Shown piece by piece: positions 49,156 to 57,473 of a DNA stretch of 64,000 nt (positions are counted from its first letter, which is position 1; the number at the start of each line of letters is the position of its first letter). Both the position numbers and the translations under genes were made by a program. The notes beneath the pieces are model-generated. The model did no database searches and was not told the origin of the DNA. It was given only the letters and a program-made list of their open reading frames with translations. The stretch covers positions 372,001-436,000 of the forward strand of contig NZ_JACXGQ010000004.1 in assembly GCF_022096995.1 (NCBI RefSeq). The letters run 5' to 3'. Source of the DNA: Yoonia sp. I 8.24 (GTDB taxonomy: Bacteria; Pseudomonadota; Alphaproteobacteria; Rhodobacterales; Rhodobacteraceae).

Positions 49156-49235
49156 GCCATTTTCCTTTTTCAACATCACCGGCAGGCCGCACACGTGCGT
49201 GACCCGATTCCCGATGGAGTGGGGTAGAAGTGGGC

Positions 49236-49264
49236 CGTATAGGGGGGATGCGACCTTGTGACAA
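49236..49264 (-). promoter_or_regulatory. sigma-70 promoter of rpmC-rpmD
   Basis: Minus-strand TTGTCA and TATACG with 17-base spacing, CCCCCC directly before the -10 and GC-rich GCCC after it. It lies about 80 bases upstream of rpmC and replaces the read-through from rplP lost by the insertion. Confidence 0.65.
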
Positions 49265-49279
49265 GGGGGTTTGTGATGC

Positions 49280-49516
49280 TCAGTCCTTATAGAGACCATC
49301 GGTGTGCTGTGCTTTAAGCCAAACCGCCTCTGATGACTTGTTCGCCGTCTTTTTTCGGGAATAGTTGTCAGGGTGTTCGGTGGCGTATTCACGCAAGGTT
49401 TGGCGGATTACCTCAGACACTGAACAGCTTTGCACCTTGGCAGCTGCTTCCAGCCAGTAAGCCAGTTCTGGCTCCAGTGAAACTGTCACGCGTTTAGTAG
49501 GCACCAGAGTCACCAA
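49280..49516 (-). CDS. ribbon-helix-helix (CopG-like) DNA-binding protein
   Basis: A 78-aa protein with a ribbon-helix-helix fold: strand [12 protein letters not shown] (7-18), helix [12 protein letters not shown] and helix [14 protein letters not shown], then a basic tail. Start is TTG at 49516 or the adjacent GTG at 49513. It overlaps the small membrane-protein gene by 23 bases. It looks like the antitoxin or autorepressor half of a small module, unproven. Confidence 0.68.
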   Translation of the reverse strand: MVTLVPTKRVTVSLEPELAYWLEAAAKVQSCSVSEVIRQTLREYATEHPDNYSRKKTANKSSEAVWLKAQHTDGLYKD

Positions 49517-49679
49517 TTGCTTGGATAATCGAAATCACCGCGATTGCTGTACCGAAAACGATTCCCATTTCGGCTATTGCAGATCCTCCGAGAGGAAGGA
49601 TCCGAAAACGTCTGGGACTGACTGCTTTGGTGACAGTGAGTATAAGGAGTACTGCTCCGGCTATACCAAGTACGTTCAT
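49494..49679 (-). CDS. small two-helix membrane protein
   Basis: A 61-aa hydrophobic protein: helix 1 at about 3-19 (VLGIAGAVLLILTVTKA), an SPRRFR turn, helix 2 at about 36-54 ([19 protein letters not shown]). Ribosome site GGAGCAGCAA precedes ATG. It is coupled to the ribbon-helix-helix gene. Function unknown; a small toxic membrane peptide is one possibility. Confidence 0.6.
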   Translation of the reverse strand: MNVLGIAGAVLLILTVTKAVSPRRFRILPLGGSAIAEMGIVFGTAIAVISIIQAIGDSGAY

Positions 49680-49784
49680 TTGCTGCTCCTATATCATCAT
49701 TCGATGTGATTAATCTCGCACCAAAATATCAAGAAAAAATTAACAAAGCGTTGCAACTGCATCATCCCGCTCGGACGATAGGCC

Positions 49785-49851
49785 GGGCAGCGCCCGGACC
49801 TCCCCCATGGGGAGGGCGCTTCGCACCCACCCCGAGGTCCAAGCGCTGCCC
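49785..49851. repeat. large GC-rich imperfect palindrome
   Basis: GGGCAGCGC (49785-49793) and GGACCTC (49796-49802) pair with GAGGTCC (49834-49840) and GCGCTGCCC (49843-49851), with a 2x2 internal loop. The centre has further GGGG/CCCC and GGG/CCC pairing around GCTTCGC. It resembles a dispersed repeat or small mobile palindrome. It lies in the gap before ppk2, inside the S10 insertion. Confidence 0.6.
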
Positions 49852-49934
49852 CTTGCGCACCAACGCTTGACGCAGATCAACGACAGGTTTGGCGATATGT
49901 GGTCTGGTTGCCTCAAACGCATAAAGGAGAAACC

Positions 49935-50819
49935 ATGCCCACAAACGCCGCCAAGAAAGCCGCACCTTCCAATAAAGCCCGTACCGCTGAAATCATCGGG
50001 TTTGAAGAAGGCAAATACCCCTACGCGCGCCGCCTGCCCCGTAAGCGCTATGAAGACGAAAAAGCCGCCTTGCAGGTGGAACTGCTCAAGGCGCAGCACT
50101 GGGTGCAGGAAACGGATCAAAAGATTGTTTTATTGTTCGAAGGGCGCGATGCGGCTGGTAAGGGCGGCACGATTAAGCGGTTCACGGAACATCTGAACCC
50201 ACGTGACGCGCGCGTCGTGGCGCTGAATAAACCATCCGACGAAGAGCGCGGGCAGTGGTTTTTCCAACGCTACATAAAACATCTGCCCACAGCGGGCGAA
50301 ATGGTCCTGTATGATCGGTCATGGTATAACCGGGCGGGCGTTGAGCGGGTCATGGGGTTTTGCGAGCCGAATGAATATCTGGAATTCATGCGCCAAACGC
50401 CCGAATTTGAACGAATGCTAGCGCGCAGCGGCGTAACCCTGTTTAAATACTGGTTCTCGGTCACCCAAGAAGAACAGCGCAGCCGGTTCGATTCGCGTGA
50501 AACCGATCCGCTCAAACGGTGGAAGTTGTCGCCCATCGACCGCGCCAGCATTGACCGTTGGGATGATTACACCGAAGCGAAAGAAGCCATGTTCTTTTAC
50601 ACCGACACAGCTGATGCGCCATGGACAGTGATCCGTTCGAACGACAAAAAACGTGCGCGGCTGAACTGTATGCGGCATTTTTTATCGCAGCTGGACTACC
50701 CGGACAAAGACCCAGAGGTTGCCACTGCACCTGACCCGCAAATCGTGCTGCATGCGTCGCACGCGGTGAAACATTCTGATCATATCTTGGGCGCATCACT
50801 GCACCCTGACAGTAAATAG
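49935..50819 (+). CDS. ppk2: polyphosphate kinase 2
   Basis: Uses polyphosphate to phosphorylate nucleoside phosphates (294 aa). Walker A-like LLFEGRDAAGKGGTIKR (about 71-87) and Walker B VLYDRSWYNRAGVERVMGF (about 125-143) are clear. ATG 49935 follows AAAGGAGAAACC; a frame beginning at 49899 is less likely. It belongs to the PPK2 group of about 300 residues; nucleotide preference is not readable by eye. Confidence 0.9.
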   Translation: MPTNAAKKAAPSNKARTAEIIGFEEGKYPYARRLPRKRYEDEKAALQVELLKAQHWVQETDQKIVLLFEGRDAAGKGGTIKRFTEHLNPRDARVVALNKPSDEERGQWFFQRYIKHLPTAGEMVLYDRSWYNRAGVERVMGFCEPNEYLEFMRQTPEFERMLARSGVTLFKYWFSVTQEEQRSRFDSRETDPLKRWKLSPIDRASIDRWDDYTEAKEAMFFYTDTADAPWTVIRSNDKKRARLNCMRHFLSQLDYPDKDPEVATAPDPQIVLHASHAVKHSDHILGASLHPDSK

Positions 50820-50881
50820 CATAGGCCGACGCCACCAAACGCCTCTCGCGCTTTGCGAGGGGCTAGGATACAAACTGCACC

Positions 50882-51502
50882 ATGTCAGATATCAAATCGC
50901 TGTTCGCGACCCGCCTTTACCACGCCCCCCTGTCCGAACAGGGTGCCATTGACCCGGCAGAGCTGGAAAACTCTTGCCTCGTGATCGCTGATGACGACGA
51001 AGCGGGCCAAGATTGGTGCGAAGAACACGGTTATCCCGGCTATACGTCTTATGCGTCTTTGACCGATCTGCCGTGGCGGTTTCCGATCTTCGCGGACCTG
51101 GTCAAAGTGCTTGATGCGCATGTCGCGGCTTTCGCCAAGGATTTGGAATTCGATCTGGGCGACAAAGGCCTTAAGCTTGAAGATATTTGGATCAATATCC
51201 TACCCCCCGGCGGCATCCACACCAGCCACATCCACCCGCATTCGGTGATCAGCGGCACCACCTATGTCGCGATGCCCGAGGGCGCTAGCGCGCTAAAGCT
51301 CGAAGACCCCCGCCTGCCAATGATGATGGCCGCGCCCACGCGTGTAACCGGCGCGCGCGATGAACTGTGCCCGTTCATCTATATTAAGCCCGCCGTAGGC
51401 GATGTGCTGCTTTGGGAAAGCTGGTTGCGCCACGAGGTGCCGATGAACATGGCCGAAGAAGAAGAACGGATTTCGGTAAGTTTTAACTATAGCTGGGGCT
51501 AG
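50882..51502 (+). CDS. TIGR02466-type 2OG-Fe(II) oxygenase
   Basis: A 206-aa protein of the putative iron/2-oxoglutarate dioxygenase family. Metal- and cosubstrate-binding features: HTSHIHPHSVISGTTYV (about 116-132) and the C-terminal SWLRHEVP and ERISVSFNYSW (R about 197). The family is widespread in marine bacteria and cyanobacteria and its substrate is unknown. It lies 62 bases after ppk2 on the same strand. Confidence 0.78.
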   Translation: MSDIKSLFATRLYHAPLSEQGAIDPAELENSCLVIADDDEAGQDWCEEHGYPGYTSYASLTDLPWRFPIFADLVKVLDAHVAAFAKDLEFDLGDKGLKLEDIWINILPPGGIHTSHIHPHSVISGTTYVAMPEGASALKLEDPRLPMMMAAPTRVTGARDELCPFIYIKPAVGDVLLWESWLRHEVPMNMAEEEERISVSFNYSWG

Positions 51503-51507
51503 TCCAG

Positions 51508-51536
51508 TCAAAATGTGAACCTTGTTCATATTTTGA
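51508..51536. promoter_or_regulatory. operator 1 of the lipoprotein/DUF2145 promoter
   Basis: TCAAAATGTGAAC-CTT-GTTCATATTTTGA is a 29-bp inverted repeat matching at 12 of 13 arm positions. Its centre TGAAC-N3-GTTCA resembles TetR/MarR-type operators. It is immediately upstream of the -35 box. Confidence 0.65.
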
Positions 51537-51565
51537 TTGACAGGGACGATTTTGCTATCTATCAA
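51537..51565 (+). promoter_or_regulatory. promoter of the lipoprotein-DUF2145 pair
   Basis: TTGACA (51537-51542) and TATCAA (51560-51565) with 17-base spacing. Operator 2 begins inside its -10, so a repressor would block polymerase. Confidence 0.6.
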
Positions 51566-51589
51566 TTTATGAACGTTGATCATAAATTG
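51563..51589. promoter_or_regulatory. operator 2 of the lipoprotein/DUF2145 promoter
   Basis: CAATTTATGA-ACGTTGA-TCATAAATTG has perfect 10-bp arms and a 7-base spacer. Its centre TGAACGTTGATCA is close to that of operator 1. The two centres are about 54 bases apart, near five helical turns. Confidence 0.68.
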
Positions 51590-51598
51590 GATAAAGCT

Positions 51599-51883
51599 AT
51601 GAAACACCAACTTATAACACTCGGCGCGCTTTTGTGCGTCGCCGGCTGCGCCACACCTAGCGCCCAGCATTCTACCCAAGCCGCAGATAACAGCGGCCAA
51701 GCGCTTGGACATAGTGTTGCGGCCGTTGGCACCGGGGCCGCATTGGTCAGCGCCGCCCCACTGACTGCCGTTGGTAATACGCTTACCATTTCTGGTGCCG
51801 CGCTCGCCGATGCGGCCTATGGCGCGGATGGGACCTATTATGATCCAGAGCTGGCCGCCGATGGCCCGCCAACCTTGGAATAA
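51599..51883 (+). CDS. small lipoprotein
   Basis: A 94-aa outer or inner membrane lipoprotein. The signal peptide ends in a lipobox LCVAGC (lipidated C18 or so, MKHQLITLGALLCVAGCATP). The mature part is alanine- and glycine-rich. ATG 51599 lies directly after operator 2. It stands 15 bases before the DUF2145 gene, so the two form a pair. Confidence 0.72.
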   Translation: MKHQLITLGALLCVAGCATPSAQHSTQAADNSGQALGHSVAAVGTGAALVSAAPLTAVGNTLTISGAALADAAYGADGTYYDPELAADGPPTLE

Positions 51884-51898
51884 GGGGGAAAATTCATC

Positions 51899-52699
51899 AT
51901 GAAGCGTTTCATTTCTGCCTGCCTTCTCGCCGCCACTCTTTTTGCCCCTGCCCCCAGTTTTGCTGGCAGCAGCGCCAATGGGGTCGCCGTTTTGCCCATG
52001 AACCAAGTCGCAAGCTTTTCAAACCGCGTCCAACAGGACCTTGCGGCGCGGGGCGCGCGTGTCGCGATCGTGGCCCGCGTCGGGCGCGACCCGGCACAAT
52101 TGCCTGACGATGTGACCTATACCCACGTTGGGCTGTGGGTCTATTCGCGGATCACCCGCGCGGACGGAAGCTCCGGGCAAGGCTACCGGGTCTATAATCT
52201 GTACCAACAGGCCGATAACGCTGTGCGCAGTGATCTGGTCCAAGACAGCCCGGCCGATTTCTTTGCCGGCGCGCATGTACTGGATGCAGGGGTCATCATC
52301 CCCGACCCTCGGCTACAAACCAAATTGCTGGATGTGATCAACAGCCCAACCTACGCGGCCTTGCATAATCCGGTATACTCCGCACTGGCCAACCCCAATA
52401 CCAACCAATTTCAGAACTGTACCGAACATACGCTCAACTTGTTGATGGCAGCCCTGTACGGCACCGATGATCTGAACCAAATCAAAGCCAACACCGCCGC
52501 CCATTTTGAACCACAACCCATCCAAGTTGGGGGGCTCCAACGCGCGCTTGCCACGGTCGCATCCCAAGCCCTGACCACCGCCGACCACGGTCCAAACGTG
52601 GCAACAGCGACGTTCGGGTCCATTGCACGGTTCATGGAAGACAACGGGCTAGAAGACGAGGTTTACCGGATCACGCCGACGCAGGTGGTACGGTTCTAG
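51899..52699 (+). CDS. secreted DUF2145 protein
   Basis: A 266-aa periplasmic protein with a signal peptide (cleavage near PSFA, residue 22). The DUF2145 pattern includes THVGLWVYSR (H about 74) and NCTEHTLNLLMAAL (C about 180), a pair that could form a cysteine-histidine catalytic site as in NlpC/P60-like folds. That catalytic reading is an inference. It is coregulated with the lipoprotein. Confidence 0.78.
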   Translation: MKRFISACLLAATLFAPAPSFAGSSANGVAVLPMNQVASFSNRVQQDLAARGARVAIVARVGRDPAQLPDDVTYTHVGLWVYSRITRADGSSGQGYRVYNLYQQADNAVRSDLVQDSPADFFAGAHVLDAGVIIPDPRLQTKLLDVINSPTYAALHNPVYSALANPNTNQFQNCTEHTLNLLMAALYGTDDLNQIKANTAAHFEPQPIQVGGLQRALATVASQALTTADHGPNVATATFGSIARFMEDNGLEDEVYRITPTQVVRF

Positions 52700-52795
52700 G
52701 CCAGCCGCGCCCAACATAATGTTTTCTTTTTGTTCTTTAAATCCAACAGTGCTTGCATAGATCAAGAGCATTAGCAGATTATTAAGGAACGTATA

Positions 52796-53044
52796 ATGCC
52801 TAGAAACAATAAACGAACATCATCAAAAATTGCCTCTGAAGCATCCCGAACATTGCGCAACCCTCGCGCATCTGCACGTGCCAAGAGCCTTGCTGGTTCC
52901 GCATTATCACAACGCGATCCCAAGAAGCAGACTGGGAAGGCAATGGAACGCAAAGCTGCCAAGGCCGTATTTGGTAGAGGGACCTCCGCTTCCATGAGAA
53001 GGACGGGTGGCTCAGTTCTGTCCCAATCGAACAAGTCACGATAA
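52796..53044 (+). CDS. small basic protein with two internal repeats
   Basis: An 82-aa lysine/arginine-rich protein. Two similar units can be seen, each ending GS(A/V)LSQ: about residues 10-38 and 50-77. Both contain a K-x-A-x-x-A stretch and an S-A segment. Ribosome site AAGGAACG precedes ATG. It may bind nucleic acid. No named family was recognised with certainty. Confidence 0.6.
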   Translation: MPRNNKRTSSKIASEASRTLRNPRASARAKSLAGSALSQRDPKKQTGKAMERKAAKAVFGRGTSASMRRTGGSVLSQSNKSR

Positions 53045-53050
53045 TACGAA

Positions 53051-53082
53051 GAAGCCCCCGCTGATTTCTCAGCGGGGGCTTC
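53051..53082. terminator. strong hairpin between the insertion and rplP
   Basis: A perfect 14-bp stem (GAAGCCCCCGCTGA, TTTC loop, TCAGCGGGGGCTTC). It could end transcripts from both sides, although neither exit has a long T-run. Confidence 0.7.
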
Positions 53083-53106
53083 TATCTCTACGTGGTGCGA
53101 CCCGCC

Positions 53107-53165
53107 AATTTGCTTTGCAAATTCGCTACACCGCACTTGGTAGTTTTCGCGTTGCGAAAACTACC
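53107..53165. repeat. two palindromes at the rplP 3' end
   Basis: AATTTGC-TTT-GCAAATT (53107-53123) and GGTAGTTTTCGC-GTT-GCGAAAACTACC (53139-53165). The second covers the rplP stop (TAG at 53163-53161), so rplP mRNA ends in a hairpin. The core of the second resembles the 24-bp palindrome after adk. Confidence 0.65.
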
Positions 53166-53574
53166 AGTCTTCGCGCACGATTGTGCGTGTTTTGATTGGA
53201 AGCTTCATCGCAGCAAGGCGCAGGGCCTCGCGGGCGACGTCTTCGCCAACACCGTCGATTTCGAACATCACGCGGCCAGGTTTAACCTTGCATGCCCAAA
53301 AATCGATAGAGCCTTTACCTTTACCCATACGTACTTCGACGGGCTTAGATGTGACTGGAGTGTCTGGGAAGATACGAATCCAAACGCGGCCTTGACGCTT
53401 CATGTGACGCGTCATTGCACGACGTGCAGCTTCGATCTGACGGGCAGTGATTCGCTCTGGCTGAAGGGCCTTGAGGCCATATGTGCCAAAGTTCAGGTCA
53501 GACCCGCCCTTTGCTTCACCACGGATACGGCCTTTGTGCAGTTTCCGGTGTTTTGTACGCTTTGGTTGCAGCAT
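53161..53574 (-). CDS. rplP: 50S ribosomal protein L16
   Basis: A 137-aa protein: [20 protein letters not shown] start and the signature [29 protein letters not shown]. It is the last gene of the rplB-rpsS-rplV-rpsC-rplP block. rpmC, its usual follower, lies about 4 kb downstream. Confidence 0.96.
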   Translation of the reverse strand: MLQPKRTKHRKLHKGRIRGEAKGGSDLNFGTYGLKALQPERITARQIEAARRAMTRHMKRQGRVWIRIFPDTPVTSKPVEVRMGKGKGSIDFWACKVKPGRVMFEIDGVGEDVAREALRLAAMKLPIKTRTIVREDW

Positions 53575-53586
53575 TTATCTAGCTCC

Positions 53587-54291
53587 TTAGCGACGGCCAG
53601 CGCCGCGAGGAATGGAACCCTCTTGCAGCTCGGCGTGTTTACGATCGTGCGCTGACGGGTCGTGCTCCATGATATCACCTTTGTAGATGAATACCTTGAT
53701 GCCGATGATCCCATAAGGTGTCATAGCTTCGAACAATGCATAGTCGATGTCTGCACGCAAAGTGTGCAGCGGCACGCGACCTTCACGGTACCATTCAGTA
53801 CGCGCGATTTCAGCACCGCCAAGACGACCCGCAAGGTTGATCCGGATACCCAGAGCGCCCATACGCATTGCGTTTTGAACAGAACGTTTCATCGCACGAC
53901 GGAAAGACACACGACGCTCAAGCTGCTGACCGATGGATTCAGCAACCAAGGCTGCGTCCAGTTCAGGCTTACGCACTTCGACGATGTTCAGGTGCAGTTC
54001 AGATGCGGTCAGCTTAGCAAGTTTCTGACGCAGACCTTCGATGTCTGCACCTTTCTTACCAATGATCACACCCGGACGTGCAGCGTGGATCGTCACGCGG
54101 CACTTTTTGTGCGGACGTTCGATGATCACGCGGCTGATGCCAGCCTGTGCACAGTCTTTTTTGATGAAGTCTTTGATCTTCAGATCTTCGAGTAGCAGAT
54201 CACCATAATCTTTGGTGTCAGCGTACCAGCGGCTGTCCCAGGTGCGGTTGACCTGAAGACGCATACCGACGGGATTTACTTTGTTACCCAT
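53587..54291 (-). CDS. rpsC: 30S ribosomal protein S3
   Basis: A 234-aa protein with KH domain ([20 protein letters not shown]) and the C-terminal [25 protein letters not shown] segment. It overlaps the rplV stop by one base. Confidence 0.96.
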   Translation of the reverse strand: MGNKVNPVGMRLQVNRTWDSRWYADTKDYGDLLLEDLKIKDFIKKDCAQAGISRVIIERPHKKCRVTIHAARPGVIIGKKGADIEGLRQKLAKLTASELHLNIVEVRKPELDAALVAESIGQQLERRVSFRRAMKRSVQNAMRMGALGIRINLAGRLGGAEIARTEWYREGRVPLHTLRADIDYALFEAMTPYGIIGIKVFIYKGDIMEHDPSAHDRKHAELQEGSIPRGAGRR

Positions 54292-54671
54292 TATGATTGC
54301 TCCTCAACTTGGCGAACCACGATTGTGATTTCGGCAAATGGCTTGATGATCTTGCCAAAACGACCACGTGCCCGCGGACGACCGCGCTTCATGATCAGGT
54401 TTTTGCCGCAATAAGCTTCGGCAACGACCAGTTCATCAACATCAAGGTTGTGGTTGTTTTCAGCATTCGCGATGGCAGACTGAAGACATTTCTTCACGTC
54501 ATCCGAAATCCGCTTTTTCGAGAAAGTCAGGTCAGTCAGAGCCTGCTCAACTTTCTTGCCACGGATCAGACCAGCGACGAGGTTCAGCTTTTGTGGCGAA
54601 GTGCGGAGCATGCGCAGTTTTGCACGTGCTTCGTTGTCGGCCACGCGGCGGGGATTTGTATCCTTGCTCAT
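54291..54671 (-). CDS. rplV: 50S ribosomal protein L22
   Basis: A 126-aa protein: [20 protein letters not shown] and the C-terminal hook [13 protein letters not shown] that reaches the exit tunnel. Confidence 0.95.
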   Translation of the reverse strand: MSKDTNPRRVADNEARAKLRMLRTSPQKLNLVAGLIRGKKVEQALTDLTFSKKRISDDVKKCLQSAIANAENNHNLDVDELVVAEAYCGKNLIMKRGRPRARGRFGKIIKPFAEITIVVRQVEEQS

Positions 54672-54674
54672 GGC

Positions 54675-54953
54675 TTATTTCCGCTTCGCTTTTTTGTCAG
54701 CTGCGTGACCGTAATAGGTGCGGGTCGGTGAATATTCACCAAACTTTTGACCAATCATGTCTTCAGTGACGTTAACAGGGATGTGCTTCTTGCCGTTGTA
54801 CACACCAAAGGTGAGACCAACAAACTGAGGCAGGATAGTTGAACGGCGGGACCAGATTTTGATCACTTCGTTGCGACCGCTTTCGCGCGATGCTTCTGCC
54901 TTTTTCAAGACATAGGCGTCGACGAACGGGCCTTTCCAGACGGAACGAGCCAT
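54675..54953 (-). CDS. rpsS: 30S ribosomal protein S19
   Basis: A 92-aa protein: [20 protein letters not shown] start and [20 protein letters not shown] end. Confidence 0.96.
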   Translation of the reverse strand: MARSVWKGPFVDAYVLKKAEASRESGRNEVIKIWSRRSTILPQFVGLTFGVYNGKKHIPVNVTEDMIGQKFGEYSPTRTYYGHAADKKAKRK

Positions 54954-54955
54954 AA

Positions 54956-55798
54956 TTACCGACCCTTCTTCTTGGCGTGACGCGAACGTACAATAAGACG
55001 CTGCGACGCTTTGTTTTTGTTACGGGTGCGCTTGCCCTTGGTGTCTTTACCCCAAGGTGTCACAGGCGTACGACCACCAGATGTCCGGCCTTCACCACCA
55101 CCGTGCGGGTGATCGATCGGGTTCATCGCGACACCACGTACAGAAGGACGGATGCCCTTGTGACGCATACGGCCAGCTTTACCGAAGTTCTGGTTAGAGT
55201 GGTCAGCGTTAGACACGGCACCGATTGTCGCCATGCATTCCTGACGAACCAGACGCAATTCACCAGAAGACAGGCGGATTTGCGCATAGCCACCGTCACG
55301 ACCGACGAACTGTGCGTATGTACCAGCAGCACGTGCGATTTGACCGCCCTTGCCCGGTTTCATTTCGATGTTGTGAATGATCGTACCGATTGGCATGCCA
55401 GAGAATGGCATTGCGTTGCCCGGCTTAATGTCAGCCTTGGCAGATGCGATCACCTTGTCACCAACAGCCAAACGCTGCGGGGCAAGGATATAGTTTTGTG
55501 TACCGTCTTCGTACTGGATCAGCGCGATAAACGCGGTCCGGTTCGGGTCATATTCAATACGTGCAACAACAGCGGACATGTCCAGCTTGTTACGTTTGAA
55601 ATCAACGATACGGTAAAGACGCTTTGCGCCCCCACCAATGCGACGCATTGTGATTCGTCCGGTGTTGTTCCGGCCGCCCGATTTCGTCAGACCCTGTGTA
55701 AGGGATTTGACGGGACGTCCTTTCCAAAGCTCCGAACGGTCGATCAGCACCAACCCACGTTGGCCTGGCGTCGTCGGCTTATACGACTTAAGTGCCAT
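54956..55798 (-). CDS. rplB: 50S ribosomal protein L2
   Basis: A 280-aa peptidyl-transferase-region protein: [20 protein letters not shown] start and the signature [20 protein letters not shown]. It is the first ribosomal gene of the window in transcription order. A TATAAC box lies in the gap upstream, but its -35 (TTACTC) is weak. The usual upstream gene rplW is absent as an intact gene. Confidence 0.96.
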   Translation of the reverse strand: MALKSYKPTTPGQRGLVLIDRSELWKGRPVKSLTQGLTKSGGRNNTGRITMRRIGGGAKRLYRIVDFKRNKLDMSAVVARIEYDPNRTAFIALIQYEDGTQNYILAPQRLAVGDKVIASAKADIKPGNAMPFSGMPIGTIIHNIEMKPGKGGQIARAAGTYAQFVGRDGGYAQIRLSSGELRLVRQECMATIGAVSNADHSNQNFGKAGRMRHKGIRPSVRGVAMNPIDHPHGGGEGRTSGGRTPVTPWGKDTKGKRTRNKNKASQRLIVRSRHAKKKGR

Positions 55799-55880
55799 GT
55801 TAGCTTCTTCCGTTTGCTTAGGAGGGCCAGTTTCCCGACCCCGATGTTATAGGCCCCCGTAGGTGCCCAGAGTAATAAAA

Positions 55881-55910
55881 GCGCAGCCCCGGACGAATCC
55901 GAGGCTGAGC
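55881..55910 (-). terminator. hairpin upstream of rplB, minus-strand T-run
   Basis: GCGCAGCCCCGGA pairs with TCCGAGGCTGAGC at 11 of 13 positions. Its minus-strand exit reads TTTTATTACT. It faces rplB, as if it once ended an upstream transcript. The gap 55799-56025 holds no gene. Confidence 0.55.
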
Positions 55911-56025
55911 GATTGCTGGCATATAGCGGGGGATGGGGGGAAGGGCAAGTGGGGAGATTGGTTGCGAAACTCATTTAACCTTGCCAATGTGTCCATGGTT
56001 GAATTTTGGAAAGTTAAGAAATCTT

Positions 56026-57465
56026 ATGAGTGTATTCGCTACAGAGTTTCAGGTTAAGACTGGCATTTCAAAGGCCGCATTTGTCGCCTCAGTTGTTGCA
56101 TGGCTGCGAGGCATAAACAGAAGTCAAATCCTAGACAGCGCTGACGCCCACGTAAACTATGACGATGAAGTTTGGCTTGAGACCGCCGAAGGTGAATCAC
56201 TCTCGCTCAAGAGTTATGAACATAATCAAATGGCGGTTTTCGGATCGCGATTGGAGATTTTAGACAATTTGGGCCGTAAGTGGCGCACCGAATGTGTCTT
56301 AACCGACTTCGGCAACGCCGCATTTCTCAGGGTACGCGGTCAGTGCGTCGCAGTTGATGCCTCAGCCGTTGTAATACCCCCCAAAAAGCCCCACTTTATC
56401 CGGCAGGCCATAGAAGATGGATGGTGTGTTGAGGATGGGCATTTTCTGCCCTCTCTGTCAGAAATTTCAGTTGATTCCACCTCGATTGATACTGCAACGA
56501 ATATAATTTTGGGTGGTGCCTCATTTTTTCTACCGGTTCTGTACATATCGCGCGGAAACCAAGACCACCTTCCCTTCAAAACAACAAATATTGCGAAGGA
56601 GCTTGCAGGCATTTGTCACGTTGTAGTTGAGCCAAGTCGGGCGTTTTCTTTCGAGTTAATGGAAAGAACGAAACGTAAAAACCCGTACGGTGGTGCTGTA
56701 GCGCTCTTTGCGCCAGATGGACGAGAAGTATTCAAGTTCTTCAAGAAATCCGATGATCATTCTGGCACCGATTTGGTCAAAGCTTGTGTTCAAAGGACGA
56801 ATGAGTTTGTTTCGTCTCAGGCCGCCCAAAAGGCTTGGGAATGGCAAGACCTTCAGGAAGCTCAGTCACGAAGACTTAGAGAAGCGGTTACAAACGCAAA
56901 TGCTGAGGGATTGGAAGACTATGTCGCCGCTTTCGACACCGAGCTAGCAGCTAAGGAAGAGAAAATCCAGAATCTCGAAGCAAGGCTGCTCATCGAAACG
57001 GCGCGAGCAAACAATGCCACACAAAACACCGACGATCTATTTCCTACCGACCTAAAAACACAAATTGGCCCCGAGTTATATGACGGTGAATTTACGGATC
57101 GCCTACACTCATTTCTTTCTAACTCTCTCGACGCCCCGTCCATACCCAGAAACCCACGAACCGACGAGTTTGTGAAGCGATTGCTAGAAAATCTTGAGTT
57201 TAGCGGTAGATCACAATCTTTGGTTTCACAAATCAAAAGTGCCTGCCGGGACGGCAATCAGATGCCAAAGCAGTTAGGATCGATACTATCCGGTTTTGGG
57301 TTTACCAAAAGTAACGATGGTCCGCACTTAAAGTTTCAGCCACCGAAGGAACTATTTGGATTACAGACCGAAGTATTACCGTCGACACCAAGCGACTCTC
57401 AAAGAGCCGGGAAGAACCGTGGCGCTGAAGTAATTCGTAGCTTTGGCCTGAACGAATTGAAGTAA
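56026..57465 (+). CDS. orphan large protein of unknown function, possibly acquired
   Basis: A 479-aa protein not recognised. It is soluble, with no signal peptide or membrane helix. An N-terminal domain (1-130) precedes a region with FLPVLYISRG (about 165-174), HVVVEPSRAF and NPYGGAVALFAPDGREVFKFF; then a predicted coiled coil about 260-325 (QEAQSRRLREAVTNAN to LEARLLIETARA); then a C-terminal domain with SGFGFTKSNDGPHLKF and TPSDSQRAGKN. The C-terminus has a HicA-like feel (short dsRNA-binding fold), which is a guess. Two counted lines are 40% and 52% GC against about 57% nearby. ATG 56026 (MSVFATEF) is preferred to upstream frames. It lies between hairpins and opposite to the ribosomal genes. 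Confidence 0.7.
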   Translation: MSVFATEFQVKTGISKAAFVASVVAWLRGINRSQILDSADAHVNYDDEVWLETAEGESLSLKSYEHNQMAVFGSRLEILDNLGRKWRTECVLTDFGNAAFLRVRGQCVAVDASAVVIPPKKPHFIRQAIEDGWCVEDGHFLPSLSEISVDSTSIDTATNIILGGASFFLPVLYISRGNQDHLPFKTTNIAKELAGICHVVVEPSRAFSFELMERTKRKNPYGGAVALFAPDGREVFKFFKKSDDHSGTDLVKACVQRTNEFVSSQAAQKAWEWQDLQEAQSRRLREAVTNANAEGLEDYVAAFDTELAAKEEKIQNLEARLLIETARANNATQNTDDLFPTDLKTQIGPELYDGEFTDRLHSFLSNSLDAPSIPRNPRTDEFVKRLLENLEFSGRSQSLVSQIKSACRDGNQMPKQLGSILSGFGFTKSNDGPHLKFQPPKELFGLQTEVLPSTPSDSQRAGKNRGAEVIRSFGLNELK

Positions 57466-57473
57466 TAACAAAA

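Noticed and set aside
48635..49392. 147-codon version of rpmC and other long upstream starts in the ribosomal genes
   Set aside because: The extra N-termini are unlike the families; internal starts with ribosome sites are better.
54977..55852. 291-codon frame opposite rplB
   Set aside because: Threonine-rich antisense product of L2; no independent support.
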